Shown here one piece after another: positions 40,613 to 52,432 of a DNA stretch of 64,000 nucleotides (positions are counted from its first letter, which is position 1; each line of letters opens with the position of its first letter). The notes below the pieces were generated by a model. The model had not been told where the DNA came from and did no database searches. It saw nothing but the letters and a program-made list of their open reading frames with translations. The DNA comes from Trochalopteron elliotii (Eukaryota > Chordata > Aves > Passeriformes > Leiothrichidae). The stretch is taken from positions 3,043,150-3,107,149 of the forward strand of contig JANPWX010020199.1 in the NCBI GenBank assembly GCA_024734555.1. The letters run 5' to 3'. Both the position numbers and the translations under genes were made by a program.

Positions 40613-42929
40613 CTTAAAACAAACCAAAAGAGTTTTAGGTAACAAATTATGATAGACATAATTGTTCAAAATCACTGGCTGTAGAACACACTTTAAATGG
40701 GTAAAAACAAAATGTGTAAAAAAGAAGCCCTCTTTCAAAAAGCAGCTATGAGTGATTAAACAATTACATTTAAAATAATTCTCTCCCTGAATTAGTAATC
40801 CATCAAACCTAGGACAAGAATTATATACATCATCAATAGGAAACAGGGTCCCACTCTTTCTTTTCTAGAACAAAAACCACAAAACTTTTCTATGTGAATA
40901 AATACTACAGAAATGTTAGCACATGTGTGAATTCCACAAGGCCTGATGTAAGACTATGACTGCAGCACAAAGTCCCTCACCTTAGGGTAAAGAAAAGCAT
41001 TACAAATACACAGAAAACTAAACAAAAGCAAAGCAAAGGTTTTGGAATTTTGTGTCCAAATTAACATCATTTAATGGTATTTTCAGTCCCAGAATACATA
41101 CTTAAAAGATGAATAATCTATTTAATATAAAGGCAAAGCAAATGCTATAGAATACACAGGCAAGGTGGATAAATAAATTTATCTAGTAATGCTACATGGC
41201 CTTATTTCCTTGTGAAGCAGCATTATCTTTACCTTCCATGAGGTTTGCTGTTACAGTTTCATTCTTCAAAGTCTTGTTCTTTTTGTCACTTGCCATAACC
41301 TTGACATTATATCTGGTAGTATAATAAACTTTCCTTAAGAGGAAAGTAACTTTCTGAGCTACTATTCAACTGTATTATTTTTCAAAAGTATTTATTAATT
41401 TAATAAGTGTAGCTTGTATACTGACTCCTAAGTAAAGGTCTCCTACTGAATAAAATGAAGATTTCTATTTGTGAAATATAGACCCCTTTTGAAAATATTT
41501 AGCTTTTATTAGTAGAGCTTATTTATGGAATGAATTAGATATTTTCTAACTTCACTGGAGAACATGGTAAGTCAGTGCAGCCTGTAACTGTTCAGAATTG
41601 CACTAGACATGATCACATCACCTGTGAAAATTCCAGAGGGAAGTTTTCTTTTGTTTATCCCTTCCCACTGAGGAAATGGAAATAAGCAGTAATAAAAGCA
41701 GTAGTGACAAGAACAATGTCTAAGAAATCTTTGTAGGGATGAGGTAAACATCAGTTTCCAGTTGCTGCCTTCCTGTCTGCTGTGGCCTCTTATTTTAAAG
41801 CCACTAATAATACCAATACTTTAGTACTTGGCCATCCACTCTCGAAACCTTAAAATGTCCACAGAAGGTTGGTTATAAAATTACAAATGGATAAGAGATT
41901 GCCCATTATATTTTAGCTTAAATATACACTAGGCAGTAGCAATTTCTTTTCCATTTAACAGCTAAATTATAGTAAATTCTTAGGTTGAATAAAAGTGAAA
42001 ACTTACTACCCAATCTGATTGGAACACTGGCCAACTACTATTTAATAAATGCATAGAAACACCATGTAAACCTATGTGGTTAAAACAGATATGCATTCAA
42101 TATAACAACAGAATGCAGAACCTTTTATTATAAAGGGTAAGTATATAATAACTCACCCCCAAAATAATGGTTTTAGGCATAAAATCACAAATATTCAAAG
42201 TAGATCAGGCTAAGTACTATTCCAATATGATGGTAAACTTGAGAGAATCTCTCTTGTAGACTGTGCCCTGTGCCCTGTGTTGAATTCACAGATACTAAGG
42301 AAGTGGCAGGAATCATGTGTTTGCAGATCTGCTAAAGGGAAACTTGATCAGCTCCACTAATAATGAGTGGAGTATGCATTTAAGACAAAAAAGCATCAAC
42401 AGCTAGAAGAGTTTTGTGCTACAGACATAAGCATCTCAAAAATGAATAGGGATAACAAAATTTACTTTAGCACGTGCTATTTTCAGTAAGAAGAACAATT
42501 TTTTTTTGTTGTTTAGTACTCCAAGGACATTGAATAAAATTTTATGATATTTCTCTCTCTTTTCCTAAGTACGTTCTGATACTCATAAAACTGTGGCCTA
42601 ATACAGCAAGTGTCCTGCTGTCTGGATGTTGTATACATATCCATTGGGATAAAAACTTAATTTCAGATGAAGAAGCCTCAAAAATTGAAGGCTGACAAGA
42701 GCCTTAGAACAAAGAAAGAAATATATTAGATGCCTTGCTGACTATAATCTTTAACACCACTGAAAGATACTGCTAAAAAAAAATATTCTTGAGAATACAA
42801 TGAGAAAAAGGTCTTTTAACAATGGAAAACCAAAGCTAGGCCCAGCAAATGTTTGACTGTTTCCTGCAAAAAATCCTAATCACAGTCATATTTAAAGAAT
42901 GACCAATTAATTATTATAAAATGGATCAT
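40613..42929 (-). other. ADGRV1 intron between window exons 13 and 14, left part
   Basis: A+T-rich; no further exon or repeat recognised. The right part of the intron is the CR1 at 42.93-45.08 kb. Confidence 0.7.
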
Positions 42930-45078
42930 AAAATCTATGATTCTATGAATGATTTAGGTTGAAAATTATCTTAAAGACCATCTAGTTCCCAAGCCCCTGC
43001 AGAGGACAGGGACAACTTTCACCAGACCAGTGGCTCAGAGCTCCATCTAATCCGGTCTTGAATACCTCCAGGGATGAGGTATCCACAGCTTCTCTTGCCA
43101 GTGCCTCACCACCTTCACAGTAAAGAATTTCTTTCTGATATCTAATCTGAACCTACTCACTTTCAGTTTTAAGACATTCCCTCTTGCCTTGTCACTTGCC
43201 CTTGCCAAAAATCCCTCTCCAGCTTTCAGACAGCCTTCCTTCAGACACCGGAAGGCAGCAATGAGGTCATCCCAAAGCCACCTCTTCTCCTGGCTGAACA
43301 ATCCCAATTCTCTCAGCATTTCCTCATAGCAGAGGTTCTCCATCTCTCTGATCAACTCAGTGACTTCCTCTGGTCTTGCTCCAACAGCTCCATGTCCTTC
43401 TTCTGCTGAGGACCCCAGAGCTGGAGCAGCTCTGCAGGTGGCTCTCACCAGAGAGGGGCAGAGGGGCTGAACCCCCTCCCTCCAAAGCTGCCCACAGGGC
43501 TTTGGATGCAGCCCAGGACACACTTGGCTTTCTGGGCTGGCAGTGCCCATGGCTGCCTCATGTCCAGTCCCACACCAGCACCCCCAAGTCCTTTGGGGCA
43601 GGGCAGCTCTCCACCTGTTCATCTCCCTGCCTGTACCGGCGGTGCTCTGATCCCGATGTGGCATTTTGCACTTGGTCTTGTTCAACCTCGTGAGATTCCC
43701 AAGGGCCACTTCTTGAGCCTGTCTTGGTGCCTCTGGATGGCATCCCATCCTTCAGGAGTGTCAGCTGCACCCTCAGCTTGGTGTCTTCTGCAAATTTGCT
43801 ACGGGGTCACACCATCCCTTCATCTATGCCATTAATGAAGACATAAATAAATAACACTGGTCCCATTACAGATCCCTGAGGGACACCACTTGTCACTGAT
43901 GTCCATCAGGACTCTGAGCCACTGACTACGGCCCTCTGGATGTGACCATCCAAGCACTTTGTTATTCATCAAACAACAGTCCATTCAAATCCAACATTAA
44001 ATCCATCTCTCTCCAATTTAGAGAGAAGGATGTTGTGGGTGATGTGTCAAAGTCTTTACAGAAGTCCAGATAAATGACATCTGTAGCGCTTCCCTTTTAC
44101 ACTGATGTAGCACCACATCATAGAAGCCCACTAGTTTGGTCAAACAGGATTTTCTCTTGGTGAAGCTGTGCTGGCTTTCTCCAATCTCCTCCCTGCCCTA
44201 CATGTGGCTTAGCAGAGCTTCTGGGAGGATCTGTTCCATGATCTTCCCTGGCACAAAGGGGAAGACAAATGGTTGATACTTCCCAGGGTCTTCCTTTCTA
44301 CGCTGCCCTTTTTGAAGATGGATATAGTAATACCCCTTTTCCAGTCACCAGGGATTTCACCTGATTGTCAAGACTTTTCAAATAACAAAGGAGACTGTCT
44401 TGGCAACAACGTCAGCCAATTCCCTCAGGATTCTGGGATGTATCTCTCTGGGTCCCATAGAGTTGTGTACATTTAGTTTCCTCAGGTGGTCATGAACCTG
44501 ATTTTCCCATACAGTGAGAGGGACTTGCTCTCCCATGCCCCATCCTGCTGTCCATCCACTTCAGAGGTATAGAAAGAAAGGTTGCCAGTGAAGACTGGCA
44601 AAAAAGTTGTTGAGTCCATCAGCTTTCTGTTAATCTGTTGCTACCAGTTTTCCAGCATTGTTTGTCAGGGGGAAACACCTTTTTTGACCTTCCCTTTCTG
44701 GTTAACATACCTCTAGAACCCTTCCTGTCATTTTTTGTGTCCTTTGCCAGGTTAACTTCCAGCTTCACTTTGGCCTTCCTTACACATTCATACTCCATCT
44801 CTGTTCTATTCCCAGCTCACCTGCCCTTGCTTTAACTGCTTGTGCATTTGCTTCTTTTTAGTTTGACCAGCAGGTTCTGACTCAGCAATGCCAGTCTCCT
44901 GCCTTCATTGCCTGATTTCTTGCTCCTGGGGACTGCTAGCACCTGTGCTCTGTGGAAGACTTTCTTAAAGATCTGTCAGCTCTGTTCCACTCCCTTGCCC
45001 CTGATGGCAGTATCCCAGGGGAACCCCCTGACTATCTCCCTGAAGAGCTGGAAGTCGGCTTTCCAAAAGGTCAGAAAA
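42930..45078 (-). mobile_element. CR1 LINE, 5'-truncated, sense to ADGRV1
   Basis: About 2.15 kb. On the minus strand the 5' part matches the region before the reverse transcriptase (FREIVRGFPWDTAIRGKG), followed by degenerate reverse-transcriptase sequence and the typical 3' region (ending FRLDIRKKFFT, then the 3' UTR). The 3' end lies at 42930-42960. Frames are broken by stops. It sits in the intron between window exons 13 and 14. The 5' border is approximate. Confidence 0.9.
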
Positions 45079-45114
45079 AGACATAAAAATAAATTATATT
45101 ATAGTAAGTCTTAC

Positions 45115-45357
45115 CTGCATACTGTAGCTAACCATTGTTGTTACTGATGCACTAGAATCTCTAAGAACTTGCAGACTGATTAAAGCTGTCTTCTTATAAG
45201 CCACAGCAAATCGAGATCCCACAGCAAAATACACTAAACCATGAGGAGCATCACTTTCCAGGACAGTGATAAAAGCAAATCTGGCACTGTTGTTCAAAGC
45301 AGCTCCTGTGCTTACATCATACAGCTCAACAAAAATGTAAGTTTCAAACTCTGGTAC
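45115..45357 (-). CDS. ADGRV1: ADGRV1 exon (window exon 13): Calx-beta end plus start of last repeat
   Basis: An 81-codon phase 0-0 exon: VPEFETYIFVELYDVSTGAA, then NNSARFAFITVLESDAPHGL and VAYKKTALISLQVLRDSSAS. E-F-E-T-Y-I-F-V-E-L-Y is the closing strand; E-S-D-A-P-H-G-L-V opens the last Calx-beta repeat. The acceptor is CTCACTTACAG and the donor GTAAGA. A truncated CR1 copy begins about 40 nt inside the downstream intron. Confidence 0.95.
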
Positions 45358-47380
45358 CTGTAAGTGAGGAATGATTTCCATATCATTATAAGATCTACTA
45401 ATAAATCTCAGCTTTTAATAAACGTTTATATATTACTTTGTATGCACAGTGGATCACTTGAATAACACTTTCCAGAAGCATGCTTCCTGAAATGTGCAAT
45501 AAGTACAATAAATGATATCCTAGAAACAATACTGCAATGGCCATCACCCTGCCAGGCACAATAATTAAATCTCAGATTTACACATGGAACTTACTGCATT
45601 AAAGTGCTATTTAAATAGTGCAGGAATTGTGGCTGCAAATTTGACATAAATGACAGTAAACTCTCAAAGAGTGCCATATTCCAGATTATGAATTTACACA
45701 GATGTACAACTTATGAAGAATTTGCTCTTTCATTTTCTTTTTACTTTTTGAAATTGCATGTACCTACCTACTCACTTCTGAAAAATCTGCACAGAATTAA
45801 GTATGCAATTTTGAAAATGCAATTAATTTGCATAATAACTCTCCTGTATTCAAGTACAGAACTCAGTTAAAGTTCTGAAAAACATTTTACATACAACCTG
45901 AGCATTTAAACACTAATATGTTTATGCACATTTTTACAAGAAATTAAAAACTCAGTAGATTTGCACACTTAACTGAATTTACTGAAAATCTCAGAGCTTA
46001 GACAATACTATTTGATAGACTTTTGTAATGTTTCACTCATAGAGAAACATGTCACTCTGAAAATACAGGCTGTGGAACTTTGTTTCCTTATTGAAAATAA
46101 GGTAGCAGTGTTAAGTTTACAATACGACATTCTGCTTCATCTTTTATTTTGTACCTACAACACAAATGTAAATTTAAAAATATATATCCCATTACTAAGA
46201 TTCCAAAAATCATTGGAAAGATGTTACTTGTAGTGCATGTACTTATCAAGTAGCAAACTTGAAAAAAAAGAAAAAGGTATTTCTTTACAAGAAAATAGCA
46301 TTATTAAAAATTGGTAATCATTGAAGCCTTTTTTTTTTTTTTTTTAACTGTTTTTTTAATTGAATATGTATGGCCAGGTTTTGGTAGTGGTGGAACTACA
46401 GGGGTGGCTTCTATGAGAAATTGCCAGAATTTTTCCCCACATCTGGCACAGGCAATGCCAGACAGCTTCAAGATGGGCCTGCCACAGGCCATGGCTGAAC
46501 CAACCAGAAATGGTGTTAACACTCCAATGACAACATTTCTAAGAAGCAAAAAACCTTTTATTATGCAGATGAAATTGCAGCCAGAGTAGAGCACGGTGAC
46601 AACACATAAGAGGAACAACTCTGCAGATACCAATGTCTGTGGAAAAGGATAGGGAAAAGTACTTCAGGCACTGGAGCTGAGATTCCTCTGCAGCCTGTGG
46701 TGCAGTCCAAAGTGAGGCAGCTGTTCCCCTGTAGCCCTTGGAGGTCCATGGGGATGCAGAGATCCACCTGCAGGAGCCCCATACTGGAGCAGGGGGATGC
46801 CTGAGAGGTTATGACCCCATGGGTGGCCCACATTTGAGCAGGTTCCTGGCAGGAAACTCACTATTCACAAGGCGGATGGAAACATGGATAGGTTTTTAGA
46901 CACTCAGAGATTCTTATGCAGTTTTATGAATTTTTACAGATCACTGGGCTAGATGTAAGAATATAAAATTACACACATGTCAGACTCAAAAGTTTTTTTG
47001 TGCAATGAGATATTACTTACAGAATGTTTCCCATAAACCACCCTAAGAAATGCTTTGATAGATGAAAAACCTACTGTGTGAAGGATAAGAGTATATGATC
47101 AAACATTTCAGAGAAATAACTCCATTCTTTTTTCCAACTGTTATATAAAAAAATCTAAGATCTGTAATTTACTCTTCAAAGTAAATACTTACCTCCTTCC
47201 CAAATTCTTATCAGTCTCAATGAAGGCAGTACAAGGATATAAATAAACATGTTCCAGACAAGCTGGGCAGATATCAAGTTACTATGTTCGAACTAAGCAT
47301 CAGTTCTTCTGGATCAGAGAGTTTTTTATCTTGACAAATTGCAATTCAGTGCTGTACATAAATGAGCCATAATTACTTAC
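45358..47380 (-). other. ADGRV1 intron between window exons 12 and 13
   Basis: Ordinary A+T-rich intron apart from the avian repeat at 46329-46862. Confidence 0.75.
46329..46862 (-). mobile_element. Avian interspersed retroposed repeat with A-tail
   Basis: On the minus strand this reads from a G+C-rich part (GGACTGCACCACAGGCTGCA) through an AATAAA-like signal (46557-46562) to ...CCACTACCAAAACCTGGCC and ends in 17 A residues (poly-T at 46329-46345 on +). I recall close relatives scattered through bird genomes and transcripts but cannot name the family with confidence; an LTR- or CR1-mobilised element is possible. The right border is approximate. It lies in the intron between window exons 12 and 13. 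Confidence 0.55.
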
Positions 47381-47552
47381 ATGATCAGGTTTTATTTCAA
47401 TGGAGATGTTGCACACTGTTTGACCTGCCACACAGGTTGTGTACCCCAGCACAGATACAAGTTCTTTCTCCAAGTTCACACCATCCTTCAGAAGGACAAC
47501 TGCTGTTTTATTAAAGGTCACACGCCAGAAGATCTTCACATCTTCAAAAGCC
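47381..47552 (-). CDS. ADGRV1: ADGRV1 exon (window exon 12): Calx-beta body
   Basis: After one shared base it reads AFEDVKIFWRVTFNKTAVVL, then KDGVNLEKELVSVLGYTTCV and VCNISIEIKPDH. The F-W-R-V-T-x-N-K-T motif and the paired cysteines agree with the human sequence as I recall it. The acceptor is TTTGCTTATAG and the donor GTAAGT. It ends in phase 0. Confidence 0.94.
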
Positions 47553-48410
47553 CTATAAGCAAAAGAGAAGAGTATGCATGTACTGAAGGACAGCACAACA
47601 GATTTAGGAAACAAAGCACAGACGTAACATACTTTATGTTATTATTCAAAACTTATTATTAGGGAATCAATTGCTTTACAATGAAAAGAAATAGCTCTTT
47701 TTATTTAAATTTCTTCCTCTAATATCTATTTTTATTATAGAAAAAATAACAGAGGAAGAAAATAAAGCCATTATGGGAACTCAGATTCTTCTTAATTTTT
47801 GTTTCAGAAAACATGCAATTATCTGAGTAAGAGACACTGGGGCTTGGAAAGCAGGGATATGCCCAAGTACTTTCATTAATACTACAGTAACATTGGCATG
47901 GAAAGCCAAGTAGAATTTATCTTTCCTGTAAGTGTAAGGAACTTACCATACTTGAGCATATTTGTTTAAAGTACACATAAATGTACAATATATTTATGTG
48001 CTAATTAGAAAAAAAAGCATACTGACACTTACATAACTTCTTAACTGCTCTTTGTGGTATTCATGGCTAGTTACATCACATAGAGCGGTGAAAATTGGAG
48101 TTACACCTTTAGCAGTGCAAATAGTTTACCTTAAGCAAAATCTTCACGCTTGCTGATGTATAGTATAAAATGGTAAACATTTGAGTTTTTTCCTGTTTCT
48201 GCTTTATACCAATAAAGTGATAGACCTAATAATATTCACAGCTTAAATGCCCCATTGCCAAAATCTGTAAAGCTATTAAAGGAGCTGAAAGGGAAGCACT
48301 TATTCTAAAAACCCATGACGAAAACCTCCTCCATTAACAGAAGCTCCTGTGATTCAAGACAACATATTACAGAGCATGGGAAGAGCACTGGAATCAGCTG
48401 TTGCCTGCAC
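47553..48410 (-). other. ADGRV1 intron between window exons 11 and 12
   Basis: Nothing recognised. Confidence 0.75.
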
Positions 48411-48528
48411 CTGTTTGGCTGCCGTGCAACAGTCAGCAGCACCTCTCTGTTTTCTGAGTCTTCATCAAGTATCAGGCCACTTTGCACTTCTGGAATGAAT
48501 CCCAAAATGCCATTCTGGAGATCGCTTC
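48411..48528 (-). CDS. ADGRV1: ADGRV1 exon (window exon 11): short Calx-beta start
   Basis: Needed to reconcile the phases of its neighbours. It enters with two bases (completing Gly) and reads SDLQNGILGFIPEVQSGLI, then REVLLTVARQPN, leaving two bases that complete an Arg codon. It corresponds to the human SDLHNGIIGF...RQPNRAFED stretch. The acceptor is CTGCGCAG. The donor GTGCAG is poor, lacking the usual A or G at +3/+4 and G at +5. At 118 nt, skipping would shift the frame. Confidence 0.9.
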
Positions 48529-49429
48529 CTGCGCAGGAAATAGTCCATGAAAGTAGTAAGCAAGAAAGTTAAGCTGAGAGTAAATTAGCTCAAAACCCTA
48601 ACTGTCAGGTATCGAAAGCATGCTGCAAAGTACTATTTAGGGACACCTCAATTCTCTTTATATTTCTCTTCTTAATTTACACTCTAGAATTTCGAATTTA
48701 AAATTTAGCATTTCTAAGCTTTATTTTGATCAGTAGAACAATAACAACAATTTTTGAAAGTAAATTTCTTATGAGAGTCCTGGCACAATTTTTGCATGTA
48801 AGCTTGTATTTTCAGCAGCATTCAACAAACTGACTGAATTCTGTGTCTCTTGATTTCAAGAGACTAGGTGTCACAGTAATCTCCAGAACAATCTCAAAAC
48901 TATTCCTATAATGCTCTTATGATATAATCACTCCAGCTATGTTTATCATAAATTTTAAAACATTCTGTCTGAATAGAAATGGGCCTCAACACATAAAATA
49001 AGTAATGTCATAAAGATGACCTTCCAGAGACATAACTTAAGCTTTCTTATTCATCCTACCCATGATGTTGTTGAACCCATCCATTTTCGCAGATTTTTAC
49101 ATCAGCTTTTCTCTTGCATCTTTAATTCTATGTGTGGAACTAGTGAGCTGCAAAACACCACATTTTTCTCAGGGGAATGCAAACAACTTCAGAAAAACAG
49201 CAGTGGAAGACAGAAACTCCCAGTGTTAATGAGAAGAAACTAATGTCTTTACAGTGCTTGATCAAATCTTGCTTCTAAAGGATTTCTCCTGGCAGGTAGT
49301 GATGGTTTTACTCTGCAATTGAAAAGGCAGTCTGCTTCCACCCCAGTGCTTACTAAAATGTGTATGCACAAATACTGAACCTGTGGTATTGATCTATACA
49401 CTTAAATGCAGGTACATGCTTTGACCCTT

Positions 49430-49860
49430 CTTGTTGCATTGCGTGGCAACAGTGTCTATTGTGTCCAGGGAGGTACAGGTGCTGGCAGGGAAACAGACCA
49501 GACAAGTCTTCCTTGTTAAGCACGAGGGTCCATTTTATATCCCCCCCCCGCCCCGAGCTCGGGTGGGAGAAGAAGGTGAAGAGAGGGAGGCCAAGGGGCA
49601 AGAGCGAGAGAGCTGCAGGGGCAAGGTGGTAGGGTTTTATCAGGTAGTTTAGGGGAGGACTCTAGGGTTTGGGTTAAGGGAGGAGATAAGGAGAGTAAGA
49701 TCAGATTTCAGCTACTTCGAAATGGGAGGATTCCACACCTTCTCTTTAATGTGTTGTCTCACGTTCCAACTTTATGGACACTTTGTACAGTGGGTATAAC
49801 TCTAGAGCACATTAATACACTTCTGTGGTATTCAATACGAGCCCAAATTCCAACCTGTGC
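49430..49860 (-). mobile_element. Possible LTR-like sequence (uncertain)
   Basis: Compositionally unlike the surrounding intron. On the minus strand a G-rich run is followed at once by a TATA-like ATATAAAATGG (near 49530-49540) and then a C/T-rich stretch, as in an LTR U3-R border. There is a C-run at 49541-49549 and the palindrome CGAGCTCG at 49555. I could find neither terminal repeats nor target duplication, so this is only a suggestion. Confidence 0.3.
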
Positions 49861-50504
49861 CTACAACACATACTTCTGCAGTTAACATGCCTACCCAGAG
49901 AGGTACTGGTTACTTCCATGGTAAATTCTGGAGATAATGCACATGAAGAGAATGTGTTTCATATGATCTGGTTTTGCATATGGTCTTAGTTGCTTCCTAC
50001 ACTCATCCAGCAGCACAGTTTAATCCTAGTTCTCAATACCCACACTGATTTCTTAAGACTATCTAAATACACAAAACTCCCAGTAATGCTGGACCTTACT
50101 TTCTTGATTAGCCTAAACTGAGTGAGCCCAAAATTAATTCCAATGACCAATTTTTTTCTAAAACTTAATCTATATTGAAGGTTAGATTGGTTTATATTCA
50201 GTTGGTAAGCCTCACAGATATCTAAAAGCTAGGGGAAATTGGAGTTCTGACATAATTTTCTCACAGCAGCACAGTGACTGAAAGAAAAACTCCTCCTTGG
50301 TGACTAAGTATGCTAATTCCTATCCTTCACCACCAGAGGCAGAGCATGACTACCCTGGAGGTATGAATGGCATAGTAGCAAAGAATGAAAACAGAAACTG
50401 TTTTTTATACTTTGTACAAACTCCATCCATTGTAAAAGTGAAAGACTTAAAAATACAAAGTCTATGAAATATATCTGACATAATGCCAACATAATTCATG
50501 TTAA

Positions 50505-50735
50505 AAGGGCCCTTTAAGTCTCTAGTCCAATACCCTTCTCAAAGCTGAATTATTTCTGAAACCAGACCAGATGGCACAGAGGTTTGGGGCTTGAAATATT
50601 CCAGGAATGGAGACAGAACATGCAAACTCCCCAGGCAACCTGTGCCACTGGCTCTCTGTATTCAATAGAAAAAATACTCAGGCTAAATCTCATTTCAACT
50701 TACACTCACTGTCTCCCATCAAGCACTGCTGCCAT
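50505..50735 (-). mobile_element. Old CR1 3'-end fragment
   Basis: The + strand reads TCTAGTCCAATACCCTTCTC, then CCAGGAATGGAGA, then CAACCTGTGCCACTGGCTCT and ATCTCATTTCAACTTACAC. This is the reverse complement of a diverged CR1 3' region. It is a short truncated copy in the intron between window exons 10 and 11. Confidence 0.72.
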
Positions 50736-51300
50736 AATGCATTATTTAAATAATGAGTTGGTAAATTTTTATGTCTCTCCTTTTTTAGGCAATTTTATGG
50801 TCTCAGTAGGAACTGTGGCCTGTATTCAAATGCCCCATGACATTTTCGTTTACAAACTCATGTTTTATAGACCGTTAGGAAAATGGAAAAAAAAAAAAAA
50901 GGTAGAAGAAAAAGTAAAAGAAGCTTAAAACATTCTGGAACTTGAGAAAGCAAAGTACCTGAAGTAGCAAAATACAAAGCATCTGGTCTTTAGAAACAAA
51001 CAAAGCAGAAAGGCAGTAAACTTTTTGTGCCATAAACTGTCAAGAAGTGGTCAGTATTTACAGTTACACAAAATATTTTGGGCTGAATGCAGCACTACAG
51101 TACTGTGAGAAAGGATTATTTGTACAATACTGAGAAGAAACAATGGAAGCCCAGCAGTTCTATAACAGGTTCCTCTTGGGCACTTTCATTTTCGTATCAT
51201 AAGTTAATTGGTAACTCTTGTCATAGTCACAGATCTGTATCATAAAGTATCCCACCTACTCTTTGAATTTGGAAGTCATGGATCTACAAAGATGGGAATC

Positions 51301-51972
51301 TGTCCTAGGGTGACTATGTATCCCCAAATCGTCTGTTCTGTGTTCTGTACCTTTAAGACTGGTTCTGAGAGTGAGCAGGGAAAGAAGAAGCGCGCAGTTT
51401 GTTTTCAGAAACAAACTCACTCCTCTGAATCTGCTCTCGTCCTTGGGACTGTGTGGTTTCTTTTTTTTCCCTTCGTCAGATGCACGGAGGGCAGCCAGAG
51501 AGAGTTTTTTTTCCCTTTGTTAGTCTAGCTAGCTGAGGCAAAGAAGCTTTCCTGGACTGGTTTTTTTTTATTATTATTATTTTATTTTTTCTTTGGGACT
51601 GTTTAAATCTGCTCTGGACTGAAAAACCCAGAGGAGCACCGGGATCTTGCACCCGTGGCCCACCGGGCCGGGACTCGGCATCTTCCAGCACTGAAGGGAC
51701 TGATAAACAGACTCCTGACACGGACTCTCAGTTTTGCCATCTCTCTCCGGAGCAGCGAGAGGTTTTATTGTTTCATATTATTATTATTGTTATTATTATT
51801 ATTCATTCTTTATGCTTGTGGGCATTTTGTTTGTTAAATAAATAAGGCTTTTTTCCACTCTTCTCTGGGGAGTTATTTCCCCGGACTGGCTGGGGGGAGG
51901 GGCTGTTTGGATTTGCTTTTCAGAGGAACCCCATTCGGAGATTTCCTCCCAAATTTGCCCTAAACCAGGACA
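51301..51972 (+). mobile_element. 5' LTR of an endogenous retrovirus
   Basis: A 672-bp long terminal repeat starting TGTCCT and ending AGGACA, a perfect 6-bp terminal inversion. It contains an AATAAA polyadenylation signal (51837-51842) and ATT-rich simple sequence (51565-51585, 51776-51803). A primer binding site follows 11 bp after its end. The last 57 bp recur identically at 52434-52490. It is antisense to ADGRV1, inside the intron between window exons 10 and 11. Confidence 0.9.
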
Positions 51973-51983
51973 TACAGTAAATT

Positions 51984-52001
51984 TGGTGCCCAACGTGGGG
52001 C
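51984..52001 (+). other. Retroviral primer binding site, lysine-tRNA type
   Basis: TGGTGCCCAACGTGGGGC differs at one position from the complement of the tRNA-Lys(1,2) 3' end (TGGCGCCCAACGTGGGGC), which several betaretrovirus-like and lentiviral elements use. Its location just downstream of an LTR makes the role clear. The single mismatch is probably a later mutation or a lineage variant. Confidence 0.85.
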
Positions 52002-52076
52002 TCGAGAGAGTGGAAAAAAACTTGTATTGATTATTGAGTGCATTTTGGTTGTTTTTTGCGTGGGGATAGAGTAGCC

Positions 52077-52432
52077 ATGTTGCCCCTTGAATCCCTAATG
52101 TCTATTGGAATAGAGTCCTTGCTGTATTTCTGTTCCCTAGGTTTCTTTGAGGTTCTAATACCTTTCTGGTCCCTAGGCTTGTTTTCTTATCCAGAACTAG
52201 CTCCAATGTTGTCCCTAACACATAGCTTTTACACTAGAGGTGCACGATTTAGGATTGCTATTTTGTTGGGTTTAGTGATCATGATTTATAGGAAGTTTAT
52301 GAAGGTACTGGAGTTTGTGGCAGGTATGTTTGGTTTATGGTTTCTTCGTCCTACCATGCGTCCTAGTTCCAGCAGCATGTTTTGGGAATTTATGAATAAT
52401 TGCACCCACTTTGTTAGAGGAGGAACAGGGGA
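52077..52432 (+). CDS. Hydrophobic open frame in retroviral leader, running into assembly gap
   Basis: From ATG 52077 (context GTAGCCATGT) a frame stays open for about 118 codons until the N at 52433, about 75 nt downstream of the primer binding site, where gag would be expected. The product has several hydrophobic stretches (for example near LLYFCSLGFF and IAILLGLVIMIY) and a Ser-rich segment near its end. It does not resemble a matrix or capsid protein that I know. It might be a leader or accessory protein, or a chance frame. Sequence beyond the N cannot be joined reliably. Confidence 0.45.

Noticed and set aside
43047..43748. 233-codon frame on -
   Set aside because: Part of the 3' region of the CR1 at 42.9-45.1 kb, not a host gene.
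46304..46633. 109-codon hydrophobic frame on - ending in a lysine run
   Set aside because: The lysines are the A-tail of the avian repeat read as codons; not an ADGRV1 exon.
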